From Bacilli bacterium (GTDB lineage: Bacteria > Bacillota_I > Bacilli_A > RFN20 > CAG-826): a DNA stretch of 64,000 bases. The DNA lies in the NCBI GenBank assembly GCA_017445245.1, contig JAFSUM010000016.1, positions 1 to 64,000 of the forward strand, given 5' to 3'. Positions 27,051-36,300 of the stretch are shown piece by piece. Within the stretch, counting starts at the first letter, position 1; each line of letters begins with the position of its first letter. Under the pieces are notes generated by a model. The model had not been told where the DNA came from and did no database searches. It was given only the letters and a program-made list of their open reading frames with translations. The position numbers and the translations under genes were made by a program.

Positions 27051-27985
27051 TATTTCTTCTTTTTCTTTTCGTTGGCTCGCTTGTCCGCGATGATCTTCAT
27101 CTCGACTTCAGTCAACGTCTTCACACCGTTTTTATTGGCCCAGTCCACACACCCTTGAAGGACGAGCTTCACGAATGGTCTAGGCACTTTGACAATCGTC
27201 TTGAGAGCATCGTCGGTAAAGACGACATCGGTATTCAAACGGTCGGCTGCGTAGCGAAGAGAGGAGATATCGACCTCGCGGTTAGGGATGCCGATCGCAT
27301 CCGGCTTATGGAAAGGGCTGCACCAGAAGTTTTTGGAATCGCGATACCCCCAATTTGTTGGAAGCGGGCAAAAATTCCCGCGATTTGCACCGTAAATAAT
27401 GGCTTGTTCGTATTTTTCTTTTACGAGAATATGGTCGATTCGAAGAATAAAATGGGCACCGAATTTCGAGGTGATGCCGTTGAAATCGTGATAAGGGCCT
27501 TCGTATTCATCAAGGACCGGATCGTTCTCGGCATGGTCGAGTTCTTTAATCCACGTGCACTCGAAAACCTGTAAGGCTTCCTTTAGGATCTTCGGGTATT
27601 TCTCGTTCGGATGCTCTTCCTGGCTTAGTCCATCGATCGGGGTGAAGCGGAAGTTCTTCATCTTCTCTTCGGGCGTGTCGCCAGGGAACCCGTTATCGAC
27701 ATGCTGGGCGAAGTTCTTTTTGGTATAGGGTAAAAAGTTGATCGTGCATTTGCCGTGTCGCAACAAACCCTTGGCCGTATTGGACGTATTCCGGCATTCC
27801 AGAACCATCGCGTAAGATGCCTTCCCCGCGATGTAATAAGGAAAGATGAGGGAATAGGCCCCATAGGAAGTGAGTTCACCTTTTTCATCCAAGGTGCCGA
27901 TAAGGGTCAACGGCATCGGAAAGAAGCAGGAAGATTGGTAAAAATTGTCTTTGATGACAATGGACTTGAATGATTCGTCGAGCAT
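27050..27985 (-). CDS. flavin-reductase-like FMN-binding protein with helical C-terminal domain
   Basis: 311 residues from the ATG at 27985, which has AGAGG seven bases upstream; an earlier in-frame start at 28009 lacks a site. Residues 1-235 resemble the flavin reductase-like FMN-binding split barrel (PMPLTLIGTLDEKG, NTAKGLLRHGKCTINF). The last 60 residues (FVKLVLQGCVDWANKNG...) look like the PCP_red domain found at the end of some light-independent protochlorophyllide reductases and Fe-S proteins. Both assignments are by eye. Substrate unknown; operon with tcdA. Confidence 0.65.
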   Translation of the reverse strand: MLDESFKSIVIKDNFYQSSCFFPMPLTLIGTLDEKGELTSYGAYSLIFPYYIAGKASYAMVLECRNTSNTAKGLLRHGKCTINFLPYTKKNFAQHVDNGFPGDTPEEKMKNFRFTPIDGLSQEEHPNEKYPKILKEALQVFECTWIKELDHAENDPVLDEYEGPYHDFNGITSKFGAHFILRIDHILVKEKYEQAIIYGANRGNFCPLPTNWGYRDSKNFWCSPFHKPDAIGIPNREVDISSLRYAADRLNTDVVFTDDALKTIVKVPRPFVKLVLQGCVDWANKNGVKTLTEVEMKIIADKRANEKKKKK

Positions 27986-28036
27986 GCAGATACCTCTATT
28001 CCATATCATACACGCCTGCGCGAAGAAGGGCTCTTT

Positions 28037-28618
28037 CTATTTCCTCCCACGGATCCAAAAATGGGTATCGGATTCATCGCATTCGAGGACGGTCAAACGT
28101 TTGGAAAAAGCTCTGGCCTCTTCTTCGACTGGCCCGAGGTTACGAGAAATCGTTGGTCCTAGACCGTCGTGATGGCTTTGGAGTTTAACCCTTCCTAAGG
28201 AATGGAAGACCACGAACTCCCCGCCTGGGACAAGCGCGTCCGCGATATGGTCCACGAAGCGTTCCACATCGACAAAATGCGGAAAGGCGTTATGACAAAC
28301 AATGTAATCAAACTCCTGATGGAACAAGGTTTCATAGAAGTCGTCACATTCGAAACAGACGCCATCTTTCCCAGCGTATTTAGCTCTAGCGATTTCGATC
28401 ATCTTCGGCGAGACGTCTAGTCCCAAGACCTCCGCCCCGTAACGATCATGAAGAACGCCAGAAATAATCCCGGTACCGCAGGCGAGGTCGAGCACACGGC
28501 TACCCGAGCTGATATGCACGCGGTCAAGTAAAGAGATGATATGGGGCAATTTTTCCTCCGAGTGCTCGTCCCAATTCGGGGCGAGTGAATCGAAGAAGTC
28601 GCGGACGTCATTCGGCAT
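28037..28618 (-). CDS. class I SAM-dependent methyltransferase
   Basis: 193 residues. Motif I VLDLACGTGIISG, the acidic end of strand 2 in VLGLDVSPKMIEIA, and FDYIVCHNAFPHF are all typical of small-molecule methyltransferases. The start at 28618 shares a base with the stop of the upstream binding-protein gene, so it is the fourth gene of the FecCD-type transport operon. A substrate imported by that transporter (corrinoid, tetrapyrrole or chelate) is a reasonable guess but not shown by sequence. Confidence 0.85.
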   Translation of the reverse strand: MPNDVRDFFDSLAPNWDEHSEEKLPHIISLLDRVHISSGSRVLDLACGTGIISGVLHDRYGAEVLGLDVSPKMIEIARAKYAGKDGVCFECDDFYETLFHQEFDYIVCHNAFPHFVDVERFVDHIADALVPGGEFVVFHSLGRVKLQSHHDGLGPTISRNLGPVEEEARAFSKRLTVLECDESDTHFWIRGRK

Positions 28619-29811
28619 TAGGCGAAGAACTCCGCAGGATTGGTAATCTGCTTGTATCCGCCATAGGAGAACGGGTACTCCAAGACGCTGGAATAGAGGG
28701 TTTTGCCGAGGAATTTCTGATAAACTTCGTCGGCTTTTGCAGAGATTTCGAGATTTTGAAAGCGTTCTGGATAAACCGCTTTCGCGACAAACCAGCAATT
28801 GATAAGGCTCGTTTCAACGTTCGTATAGTAGGCGTTATAGGCCATCTGCAAATAGACCTGTCCGTTCTTGAATGCGGCGCAGGAAGAGAAGTCGAGCCCC
28901 TGCCCTTTGATATTCTTTACCGAGGCCGCATCGAAGACCATGATGTCCATTTCGGAGGCAAGGCTTAGGAAGAGTTCCGGATCGATGGTCTGAACTCCGC
29001 CCGTCGGACGGTTCTTCACGACATTATCGACGTGCGCGTAAATAAACGCTTCATAATTCGGCGAGGTGCTATAAGCGTTCGCGGTGCCCCAGTTGCCAAG
29101 CCCGGCGACATAGGCTTTCTTTTTCGTCACGCCTTTCGTGGTTTCAAAAATGGCCTTCACGGAATCGTTGCAATAGGTGACGAGGGACTTTGCTTTCGCT
29201 TCTGTTCCAAGCGCTTTGCCTAACATCACCAACGAACCATAAACCGAAGCGTTAAGGGAAGAGCCAGAGCCATAATCCAGCGTCAAAACGGGGACGCCGG
29301 CAGTCGCCTGCAGGTCATCGGATTTTTCGGCATCCTCGTATTCCGAGATGATGAGGTCCGGATTGCAGGCAAGGATCTTTTCCTTTTCGATTCTTTGATT
29401 CTGAGGTCCGCCGATACCGCAGCTTGGAAGGCCCTTTAAGTCTTCACCATACGCGACCATATAGGGACGAGCGACGCCATCGAACATCTTCGGGCGTTCG
29501 GTCAATGCAAGGTTATCGATGTCTTCGACCGCGCAGATTTTGTCGATATCGCCGACATAGGAATAAAGACGAAGGGCCCCCGCGCCGATGCAAAGGACGC
29601 GTTCATAGCTGCCAGGAGTAACCTCCACCTTGCGGCCGACCATATCGGTAAGGCGAAGTTTCCCGCCTTCAAGGGTTTCGCTCGGAGCAAGAGCGTTCCA
29701 ATCGAGCGTTTCGATATAAGGAATCTCCTCGCTTGTGCTCTCTGACGAGTTTCCGCCGCCGCAGCCAAAAAGCAACGGGAGCAAGAAGGCTAATTTCCAT
29801 ATCTTATTCAT
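28618..29811 (-). CDS. metal/cofactor ABC transporter binding lipoprotein
   Basis: 397 residues with a lipoprotein signal ending LFGC (Cys17) and then GGGNSS, like the other lipoproteins here. The body is a class III binding-protein fold: ERVLCIGAGALRL, ACNPDLIISEY and VPVLTLDYG are landmarks of the FecB/BtuF group. Ligands of this group are ferric siderophores, haem or cobalamin; the sequence does not separate them. Third gene of the permease-ATPase-receptor-methyltransferase operon, overlapping the ATPase gene by eight bases. Confidence 0.88.
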   Translation of the reverse strand: MNKIWKLAFLLPLLFGCGGGNSSESTSEEIPYIETLDWNALAPSETLEGGKLRLTDMVGRKVEVTPGSYERVLCIGAGALRLYSYVGDIDKICAVEDIDNLALTERPKMFDGVARPYMVAYGEDLKGLPSCGIGGPQNQRIEKEKILACNPDLIISEYEDAEKSDDLQATAGVPVLTLDYGSGSSLNASVYGSLVMLGKALGTEAKAKSLVTYCNDSVKAIFETTKGVTKKKAYVAGLGNWGTANAYSTSPNYEAFIYAHVDNVVKNRPTGGVQTIDPELFLSLASEMDIMVFDAASVKNIKGQGLDFSSCAAFKNGQVYLQMAYNAYYTNVETSLINCWFVAKAVYPERFQNLEISAKADEVYQKFLGKTLYSSVLEYPFSYGGYKQITNPAEFFA

Positions 29812-30571
29812 TCTTATTGCCTCCTATGATGAATAATGGTTTTCCGTTTATGTAATGAATCTCACCGCGCACCCCAAAGGTTGCTTCGATGGTTTCTTTC
29901 GTACATGCCAAAAGATCCCCTTCGGCATAAATATGGTTTTCTTTAATAAAGAAGAAGCAATCACCGAGTTCTAAAGCCTCGTTGATGTCGTGCATCGAGA
30001 GAAGAATCGTTAGGCCTTTTTCCGCTAGTTTCTTAATTTGGTCGAGGACGAGACGTTGGTTGGCGATATCCAAATTCGATGTCGGCTCATCGAAAACAAG
30101 AATCGATGCCCCTTGGACATAGGCCCTTGCGATAGCCACGATCTGTTGCTCGCCGCCAGAGAGTTCCAATACGTTTCGCGGGGCGAGCGGGGTTAAGCCA
30201 AATTCTTCTAAGGCGTCCACTACCGCTTCGTGATCTTTGGCTTTAGGTGAAATTCCAAAATAGGGAATCCGCCCTAACATCACCGCGTCATAGACCGTCA
30301 ACGGGGCAAAGGAAACCTTTTGGGGAACATAGGCAATCTGTAACGCCCGTTCCCTCGCTTTGAGTTCTGCCAGGCTCTTTCCATTAAGAAGAATCTCTCC
30401 TTCTTGCGCTTTGACAAATCCTAAGATGCAGCGAATCAACGTGGATTTACCTGCCCCATTTGGACCGAGCAAGATTCCGATTTTTCCACTTGGAAGGGAA
30501 AAGGAAACATCCTGAAGGATATCGGATCCTTTCTTCGCGTAACGGAAACAAAGGTGACGCACATCGATCAT
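29804..30571 (-). CDS. FecE/FhuC-type ABC transporter ATPase
   Basis: 255 residues: Walker A GPNGAGKS near 37, Q-loop YVPQ, signature LSGGEQQ, Walker B ILVFDEP and the switch His in SMHD. It powers the permease encoded just upstream (four-base ATGA overlap) and belongs to the iron-siderophore/haem/B12 import class. Length and motifs are fully normal. Confidence 0.93.
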   Translation of the reverse strand: MIDVRHLCFRYAKKGSDILQDVSFSLPSGKIGILLGPNGAGKSTLIRCILGFVKAQEGEILLNGKSLAELKARERALQIAYVPQKVSFAPLTVYDAVMLGRIPYFGISPKAKDHEAVVDALEEFGLTPLAPRNVLELSGGEQQIVAIARAYVQGASILVFDEPTSNLDIANQRLVLDQIKKLAEKGLTILLSMHDINEALELGDCFFFIKENHIYAEGDLLACTKETIEATFGVRGEIHYINGKPLFIIGGNKNE

Positions 30572-31650
30572 GCTTTGTCTCCTTTCTTCGCGAAGATGAG
30601 ATAGACAAAGAACGGACCGCCGAATAACGCGGTAACCGCCCCAACGGGCAAGACCGTTCCATTGCCGATAAGTCGAACGAGAATGTCGCTAAGCAAAAGA
30701 AGAGTAGACCCAGAAAGAATCGAAGCCGGGATCAGATATTTATGGTTATTGCCAATGATGCGGCGCATCGCATGGGGGCAAACGACGCCAAGGAAGCCGA
30801 TGATTCCGACGAACGAAACCGCGACAGCAGTAAGAAGAGAAGATAAGAACAAAGCGATGAACCGTAGAGGGCGTACCCTGATACCAAAACTCGTCGCCAC
30901 ATCATCTCCGCTCGCTAAGGCGTTTAGCCGCCACGAGAGCAAACAGAACACAATAATCGCGACCAAAAGACCGCCACCCATGATTCCTAAGTTCGTCCAA
31001 TTCGCACGCCCAAGGTCACCAAAGCTCCATAAAACAGACGCAGCCAATCCGACATCGGTCGCATAGAACTGCAGAACCGTCGTGCCAGCTGTCCACATCA
31101 TTCCTAGGGCGATGCCCGCAAGGACCACCGCTTCGCTAGAGAAGGAACGGATGCGGCATAAAGCCAAAACCAATAGCGTTGACAATACGGCAAACAATAA
31201 AGCGAACGAAGACGTCGTGAAAGGGTTCGAGCCCACCCCATAGTTGTTCGCATTTCCCCCAACGCTTAAGAAGCCACCCGCGAAAACGATAATCGCGACA
31301 TTGGCCCCAAAGGCAGCCGCATTAGAAACACCTAGAGTCGAGGGGCTCGCCATCGGATTATGGAGAGTCGATTGCATGATGAGACCCGAAAGAGAAAGCG
31401 CGCCACCCACGACAAGCGCAGCAATCATTCTGGGCAAACGAACTTGTTGAACAATCGTAACCGAGGCGGAGGATCCATTCCCAAATAAGGCATTAAATGT
31501 TTCCGCAAACCCCAGATGGGCCGAACCGATAAATATAGATGCAAAAGCAAGAAGGACGAGGACGATGCCAAGGCCGAGAAGAAAAAAGCCTTTCTTCCGA
31601 TTTAGCAACGCCCGTTGTTCCAACGGACCGCGATGGAGTTCGTCTTCCAT
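30568..31650 (-). CDS. FecCD-type ABC transporter permease
   Basis: 360 residues, about ten membrane helices, with LPRMIAALVVGGALSLSGL, NPMASPSTLGVSNAAAFGA and a GIIGFLGVVCPH segment, all hallmarks of the FecCD/BtuC family. First gene of the operon. TAATAT lies exactly six bases before the ATG with no Shine-Dalgarno site, so the operon message is probably leaderless. The divergent TetR gene at 31786 also starts this way. Confidence 0.92.
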   Translation of the reverse strand: MEDELHRGPLEQRALLNRKKGFFLLGLGIVLVLLAFASIFIGSAHLGFAETFNALFGNGSSASVTIVQQVRLPRMIAALVVGGALSLSGLIMQSTLHNPMASPSTLGVSNAAAFGANVAIIVFAGGFLSVGGNANNYGVGSNPFTTSSFALLFAVLSTLLVLALCRIRSFSSEAVVLAGIALGMMWTAGTTVLQFYATDVGLAASVLWSFGDLGRANWTNLGIMGGGLLVAIIVFCLLSWRLNALASGDDVATSFGIRVRPLRFIALFLSSLLTAVAVSFVGIIGFLGVVCPHAMRRIIGNNHKYLIPASILSGSTLLLLSDILVRLIGNGTVLPVGAVTALFGGPFFVYLIFAKKGDKA

Positions 31651-31662
31651 GCGGCCATATTA
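31651..31662 (-). promoter_or_regulatory. extended -10 for leaderless FecCD operon
   Basis: On the minus strand TGCTAATAT (extended -10) is followed by GGCCGC and the ATG at 31650, a six-base gap. Confidence 0.65.
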
Positions 31663-31678
31663 GCAAATCAACACGAAT

Positions 31679-31709
31679 AAACAAACGAATTCGCTTTTTT
31701 CGTTCGTTT
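31679..31709. promoter_or_regulatory. inverted repeat, likely operator of the TetR regulator
   Basis: AAACAAACGAA (31679-31689) and TTCGTTCGTTT (31699-31709) form an 11-base inverted repeat with one mismatch and a nine-base centre. It lies between the divergent transporter and TetR promoters and is the best operator candidate. Assignment to the TetR protein is inference. Confidence 0.5.
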
Positions 31710-31770
31710 TTCTACTACTTATCAAACAATATGTTTCTTTTACTTAGAAGTAATCGAACATTTTGTATTG

Positions 31771-31785
31771 TGGTATTCTACTCCT
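31771..31785 (+). promoter_or_regulatory. extended -10 for leaderless tetR transcript
   Basis: TGGTATTCT (31771-31779) is an extended -10; ACTCCT (six bases) then precedes the ATG at 31786. No ribosome binding site is present. Confidence 0.65.
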
Positions 31786-32340
31786 ATGGACAAACGAATA
31801 CTCAAAACGAAAGCCGCGATTTACTCCTCGCTGGCAGACCTCCTCCTAGAAAAGGATTTTGATGACCTAAGCGTAGAAGACATCCTCGAACGTTCGGGCG
31901 TTTCCCGTTCGACCTTCTACGCCCATTTCAAAACGAAGGGCGACGTGTTGGACTCTATCTCCCGTAACATCTTTGATCACGTCTTTTCGCACGGATTATC
32001 CAAAGAGCATAGCCACGACTTTTCGGCGGCATCGATCTTCGAATACGAGACCTTCTTCGTCCACATCCTCTATCATCTTAAGGACGAGGAGAAACTCATT
32101 CACGCCATCTTGCTTAGCAGCTGCAAGCAGCGTTTTTTCAAAGATCTTCGGGAGAAGATGACAAGTCTTGTCCACCATTGTATTCACGATGGCCTCTTCA
32201 CACGAAAAGACGTTCCAGAAGACTATCAAGTCCGTTCAATCGTCGAGTCTTTCCTCTCTCTTATTGAATATTGGTTCGCCACAAATCTAGCGGAAACTCC
32301 AGAAAAAACCGCATCCTATTTCATCGCGATAAACAAATAG
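31786..32340 (+). CDS. TetR/AcrR-family transcriptional regulator
   Basis: 184 residues. The N-terminal HTH is clear: TKAAIYSSLADLLLEKDFDD followed by VEDILERSGVSRSTFYAHF. The C-terminal ligand domain is diverse and does not reveal the effector. Start chosen at 31786 because the family normally begins a few residues before the first helix and because of the leaderless promoter spacing; an in-frame TTG at 31768 lies inside that promoter. Divergent from the metal/cofactor transporter, which it probably represses. Confidence 0.9.
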   Translation: MDKRILKTKAAIYSSLADLLLEKDFDDLSVEDILERSGVSRSTFYAHFKTKGDVLDSISRNIFDHVFSHGLSKEHSHDFSAASIFEYETFFVHILYHLKDEEKLIHAILLSSCKQRFFKDLREKMTSLVHHCIHDGLFTRKDVPEDYQVRSIVESFLSLIEYWFATNLAETPEKTASYFIAINK

Positions 32341-32434
32341 AAAGGACGTTTTTGCGCGAAAAACAAACAAATTGCGCTTTTTAAGGCATTTAATACTCCG
32401 TCGCTTTCCGTTGCGGGATAATCCGACCGCGTCC

Positions 32435-32789
32435 TCAATTCTTCTTAATACTCACCAACTTGTTTCGTATGGCCAAAAATTCCGTTTTTAGGAGAGACAA
32501 ATCCCCGTGGATGGTTGAATAGATCTGCTGACATCTGCATGCCCGTAATCGTGAACAATGACGTTTCTCATCCTTCTGGCACCAACCCAGGGAAGGCTTG
32601 GATAAGCTGCCTGCAAACTTTTTTCTAGTTGATTCATAATCTCACCAATTTGCGCGATGGAAAAGAAGTGGCGCGAAGCAACAGGTCAGATTTCTTTAAT
32701 TGTTCAAGCGTTAACGCATCCGTGTCTTCTAGGACTCGGTCGATATGTTTTAAGAGGGAATCAATCCTCAATAACGTTTTGTCATCCAT
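32435..32789 (-). pseudogene. hepT: hepT (HEPN-domain toxin), two frameshifts
   Basis: Reading the minus strand from the ATG at 32789 (which overlaps the mntA stop by eight bases) gives a HepT-like start, MDDKTLLRIDSLLKHIDRV, that runs to about 32660. A one-base deletion near 32659-32664 (a T-run in TCTTTTCC) shifts the frame; the next frame gives IAQIGEIMNQLEKSL and the HEPN motif RNVIVHDY (RxxxxH). A second one-base deletion near 32520-32528 shifts again, and the third frame gives the C terminus ending SIKKN. Restoring both bases yields 118 residues, the family length. The gene is broken as written; sequencing error is the alternative. Confidence 0.85.
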
Positions 32790-33255
32790 AAATCTTCACA
32801 CCCTCCTTTAATATTTCTTCCAAAAGCCGTTCGTTTTCTAATAGTTGCCTATGCGTGTGCAAATCGACTTGCTTGTGCAGCCGTTCTTCGAGTTCGGCAG
32901 CAATGGCATAAAACCTCATTCCCATTGGAGGGCATAGCACCAAGATGTCAATGTCGCTTTTCCCGGTTGCTTCCCCTCGTGCATAGCTGCCAAACAAATA
33001 GGCGCATTTGATTTCGGGGTATTTTTCTTGGAACAATTGTCCGCACACTTTCTTTATGTATTTGGGGTTAGAAATGTAGTTGCTTCCATCGAGAATCCCC
33101 ATCTCATCAAGTTTTTGTAGCAACGCATCGTAAGTGGAGTTTGGAACATTGCTCTCTTCATAGGTTTGATAAGTGCGACGTGAAACCCCGCATGCATTCG
33201 CGGCCTGAATCTGCGTGATGCCCAATTCTTTTCTTTTACGCCTTAGTTCATTCAT
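32782..33255 (-). CDS. mntA: MntA-type nucleotidyltransferase antitoxin with HTH domain
   Basis: 157 residues. An N-terminal XRE-like HTH (KRKELGITQIQAANACGVSR) is joined to a minimal nucleotidyltransferase domain with GSYARGEATGKSDID, the GSx10DxD motif used by MntA proteins to add AMP to HepT and silence it. The start at 33255 is six bases after TATCAT and has no Shine-Dalgarno site, so the message is probably leaderless. The downstream overlapping partner hepT is frameshifted, leaving the antitoxin alone. The HTH probably gives autoregulation (inference). Confidence 0.9.
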   Translation of the reverse strand: MNELRRKRKELGITQIQAANACGVSRRTYQTYEESNVPNSTYDALLQKLDEMGILDGSNYISNPKYIKKVCGQLFQEKYPEIKCAYLFGSYARGEATGKSDIDILVLCPPMGMRFYAIAAELEERLHKQVDLHTHRQLLENERLLEEILKEGVKIYG

Positions 33256-33267
33256 GCCTAAATGATA
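33256..33267 (-). promoter_or_regulatory. -10 element for leaderless mntA transcript
   Basis: On the minus strand TATCAT (33267-33262), TTAGGC, then the ATG at 33255: again a six-base gap. Confidence 0.6.
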
Positions 33268-33309
33268 TCTGCGCATTTCATTTTGCGCAACCACCCCACG
33301 GCATTACAA

Positions 33310-33340
33310 AAGCGCCCGAGGTCTCCCTTGGGCGCTCAAA
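33310..33340 (-). terminator. terminator of the cyclic di-GMP surface operon
   Basis: GCGCCCGAGG and CCTTGGGCGC form a ten-base stem with a four-base loop, with TTTTG after it on the minus strand. It closes the ten-gene operon that begins near 49.4 kb and resembles the hairpin at 50-84. Confidence 0.75.
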
Positions 33341-33368
33341 AGACGAGTACATGGTCTTCTAAACAGAC

Positions 33369-36300
33369 TTAATCGTCTTTTCCGATTTGGGCGTTATGGG
33401 TACGGACCGTATCGACCAAGACGGCTTTTTCAAGCGGCTGGTAGAAATAGAAGCCCTGCATATCAATCTTCGGATTGATTTGGAGAAGCAGGTTGTACTG
33501 GTCGATGTTTTCAACACCGACGACGGAGGTATCGATGCCCTTCTCCATCGCTTCCTGTAACAAGGCCTGTAGGGCGGAGAAACGGTTACGATCGACGTCG
33601 ATATTGTGGACGAGATTGCGGCTGACCTTAATTTGAGTAAAGCCAAGGCGAGAGAGGTCATCCATTGAGAAGTTCGAGCCGGTGTATTGGTCGATGACCA
33701 GCGGAATCTGGAAACGCTTGAGCATATCCGTGGCTTTCCTAAACTCTTCGAGATGGTTCGCGACATCGCGTTCCCCGATTTCAAAGGAGAGGAAACCATG
33801 AGGAAGATTTGCTTCTTTGATAAAGGATTCAAAGAACCCCTCAAACGTCGGATCGGCGAACAAGGAGACGTCGGTATTAAGACCAAGGCGCGTAAAGCCC
33901 ATCTGTTTGAGCGTGGCCGCACCGATAGAGGAATAGAAAGACGAGACGTAACGGAGCAACGCTTTGGTGATGGTCGGGATCTTTCCGTTCTCACTCGCGA
34001 CGCGAACGAGCTCATCCGCGAAGAAGACGATGTGGCGTTGTTCGTCTTGGATACGAAGAAGGATTTCAGCACCAAAGATACGCTTGTTTTTGCCGTGGAC
34101 GATCGGTTGTAACAAAACGTGGAAGGTCTCTTCGCCAAACTGTTGGTCGATGACTTGGAGCATGAATTCCCTACGAGACGCAGGACGCGTGTAAGAGGAA
34201 TCGTCGAAGAAGATGTAGTCCTTCTTGGCCTCGCGCTTGCCGCGGGTAAACTCCACGCCGACATGACGGAGGAAGTCTTCCGCCGAGGCAAAGCCTTGCG
34301 GATAATGCATCGGGAGGTAGGTCAAGTCGAGGTCGTATCTCTTCTCGCGGTCATAGACGAGGTTCTTGGTCAATTTGAAGATGTCCTCGCAACGGTTTAG
34401 CACGTCGGTTTGACCATAAGAGGAGAAGAGGACGGCGAAAGTCTGTGGGTCATAAAGGTAAATGTTTTCAGCATGGCCCCAAACCCGTTTCATCGCATCG
34501 ACGAAGTTGCGGTAGATGAGCAACGTACCCTCGCTATGGTAGTCATTAACCAAGGCGGAGTGATTATCCACGCGGAGCAAAAGGATATACCCCGTGTCGC
34601 CGATTAAGTACTTGCCACGGAGATCTTCCACCAAGGTCGGGAAGGAGTTGACCAGGACGTCGTGATTGAAACGGTCGATGGCCACTTCGCCCGTCTTTTG
34701 GCGTTGCAAGAGGATGGTGGCGAGGCTTCCTAACTTCGAATTCAGCGTTAACGAAGACACGTAGTTCTTGTTTTTGATAAGACTCGTCTTCTTCTCACCC
34801 GTAATAAGGGGGCAATCCGGGCAGGGAGCGGATAAACCATAGAATGTCTTGTAACAAGGCGTATTGAGTTCCGATTTGGGGAAGACGCGGCGAAGTGACT
34901 GCGACATGCTACGCAACATATAGGAGCCCTTCTCGGTTTGATACGTACCGGAATCGGTATAGGTCAAAAGGGCATCTAAACGACGATCGGATTCCACGAC
35001 GTCTTCGATAATCTCCCCTATCACAAAGCTTGAGGTGAGGTGATAGGCGCAGGCGCATAAGGCTTCCTGAAGGTAGCTATCGAGCCGCAATCCCTCAGAA
35101 TAGCGGACCAGGTAGATGAAACCATGGGGCTTTCCTTCCTTCGTAAGCACGTAGAAGAAACCGCTTTGAATTCCATATTTATCCGCGTAACGGCCCATCG
35201 TCGGACCGCATAAGGTGCGCTTGGAAAAGAAATAAGAATGGTCGGGATCTTGGGCGCGGCTAAGTGTCTTGACCATCATGTCATCGACGGTTTGGCCGAC
35301 GCTAAAAAGCACACTCTTGCCGACCGAATCCTTGCAGACAAAGCCATTCACCTCGGGGTCAAAGGCGACGATACCAGCAGCTTCGAAACCAAATTCTTGG
35401 TCGATATCTTCCAAAAACGAGGCCACCATCTGGCGGATGTTCTCTTTGTTGGTGCGGGTCGCTTCGACTGCTTCGATGCGGCGTAAGAGTTTCGACATCT
35501 GGTTGAAATACATCGTGCTCTTGGCCGTGGAATCGGTTTTGATGTGGCGGCGGGAAGGCATGTAGATGTTGACCATCTTGCCCTGGCGCTTGGCATAACG
35601 GAGGTCTTGGAAGATCTCGTGGACCGAGGAGTACGGATACATGACCAGCGAATAACAGGCCGGAATCGAAACGTGCCCTTCGATGGTCTGTCTAGCGATG
35701 GAAAGGTTCGGGAGCATCAAATTCAGGTGATCGCAGATGGACGAAAGCGAATCGATGCGCGGGAGATAGAGGTAGATCGAACGGCGGTCATCTGGAAGGA
35801 TGAGAAGCGGGTTTTCGTATTCTTTAAACCGTTCCGCGAGAGCTTGAATAAGGCGGCGTAATTCCTGCTCGGGCAACGCTTCTTCCGTGTTCTCGTAGAA
35901 GATTTCGATGAAAGCATTTCTAAAGTTAAGTGAGATGCCGACGAGTTCGTGTACCACCGCTTTCACGGAATTCAACGTGACGGTATTGGGGTAGTCAGGA
36001 ACCCATTCTAGAGGCAAGGAAGAATAGTCGCGCTTTTCGTAAATAACGGTGACATTGCGGAGAGTTTCGCGCAAAGTATCGACTTCTTCGTTCAATTGCT
36101 TGAATTCGCTGATGGAGGATTCTGGATAGTTTTCTAGCCCAGCATCGCCGGTGTTGATGATACGGTAATTCTTCAGGGTCGTGCCGTAGAGACCATCGCG
36201 GTAATTACGGGTGATACGACGGATAAGATAAAGCGAGCCACCCAAAAGGAAGGCCACGTAAAGAAGCGTGACGACGATCATGACGATGAGGACGGCGCGG

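Noticed and set aside
32435-32789. programmed frameshifting in hepT
   Set aside because: Two separate shifts of the same kind without slippery sequence plus stimulator structure; deletion mutations or sequencing error are more likely.
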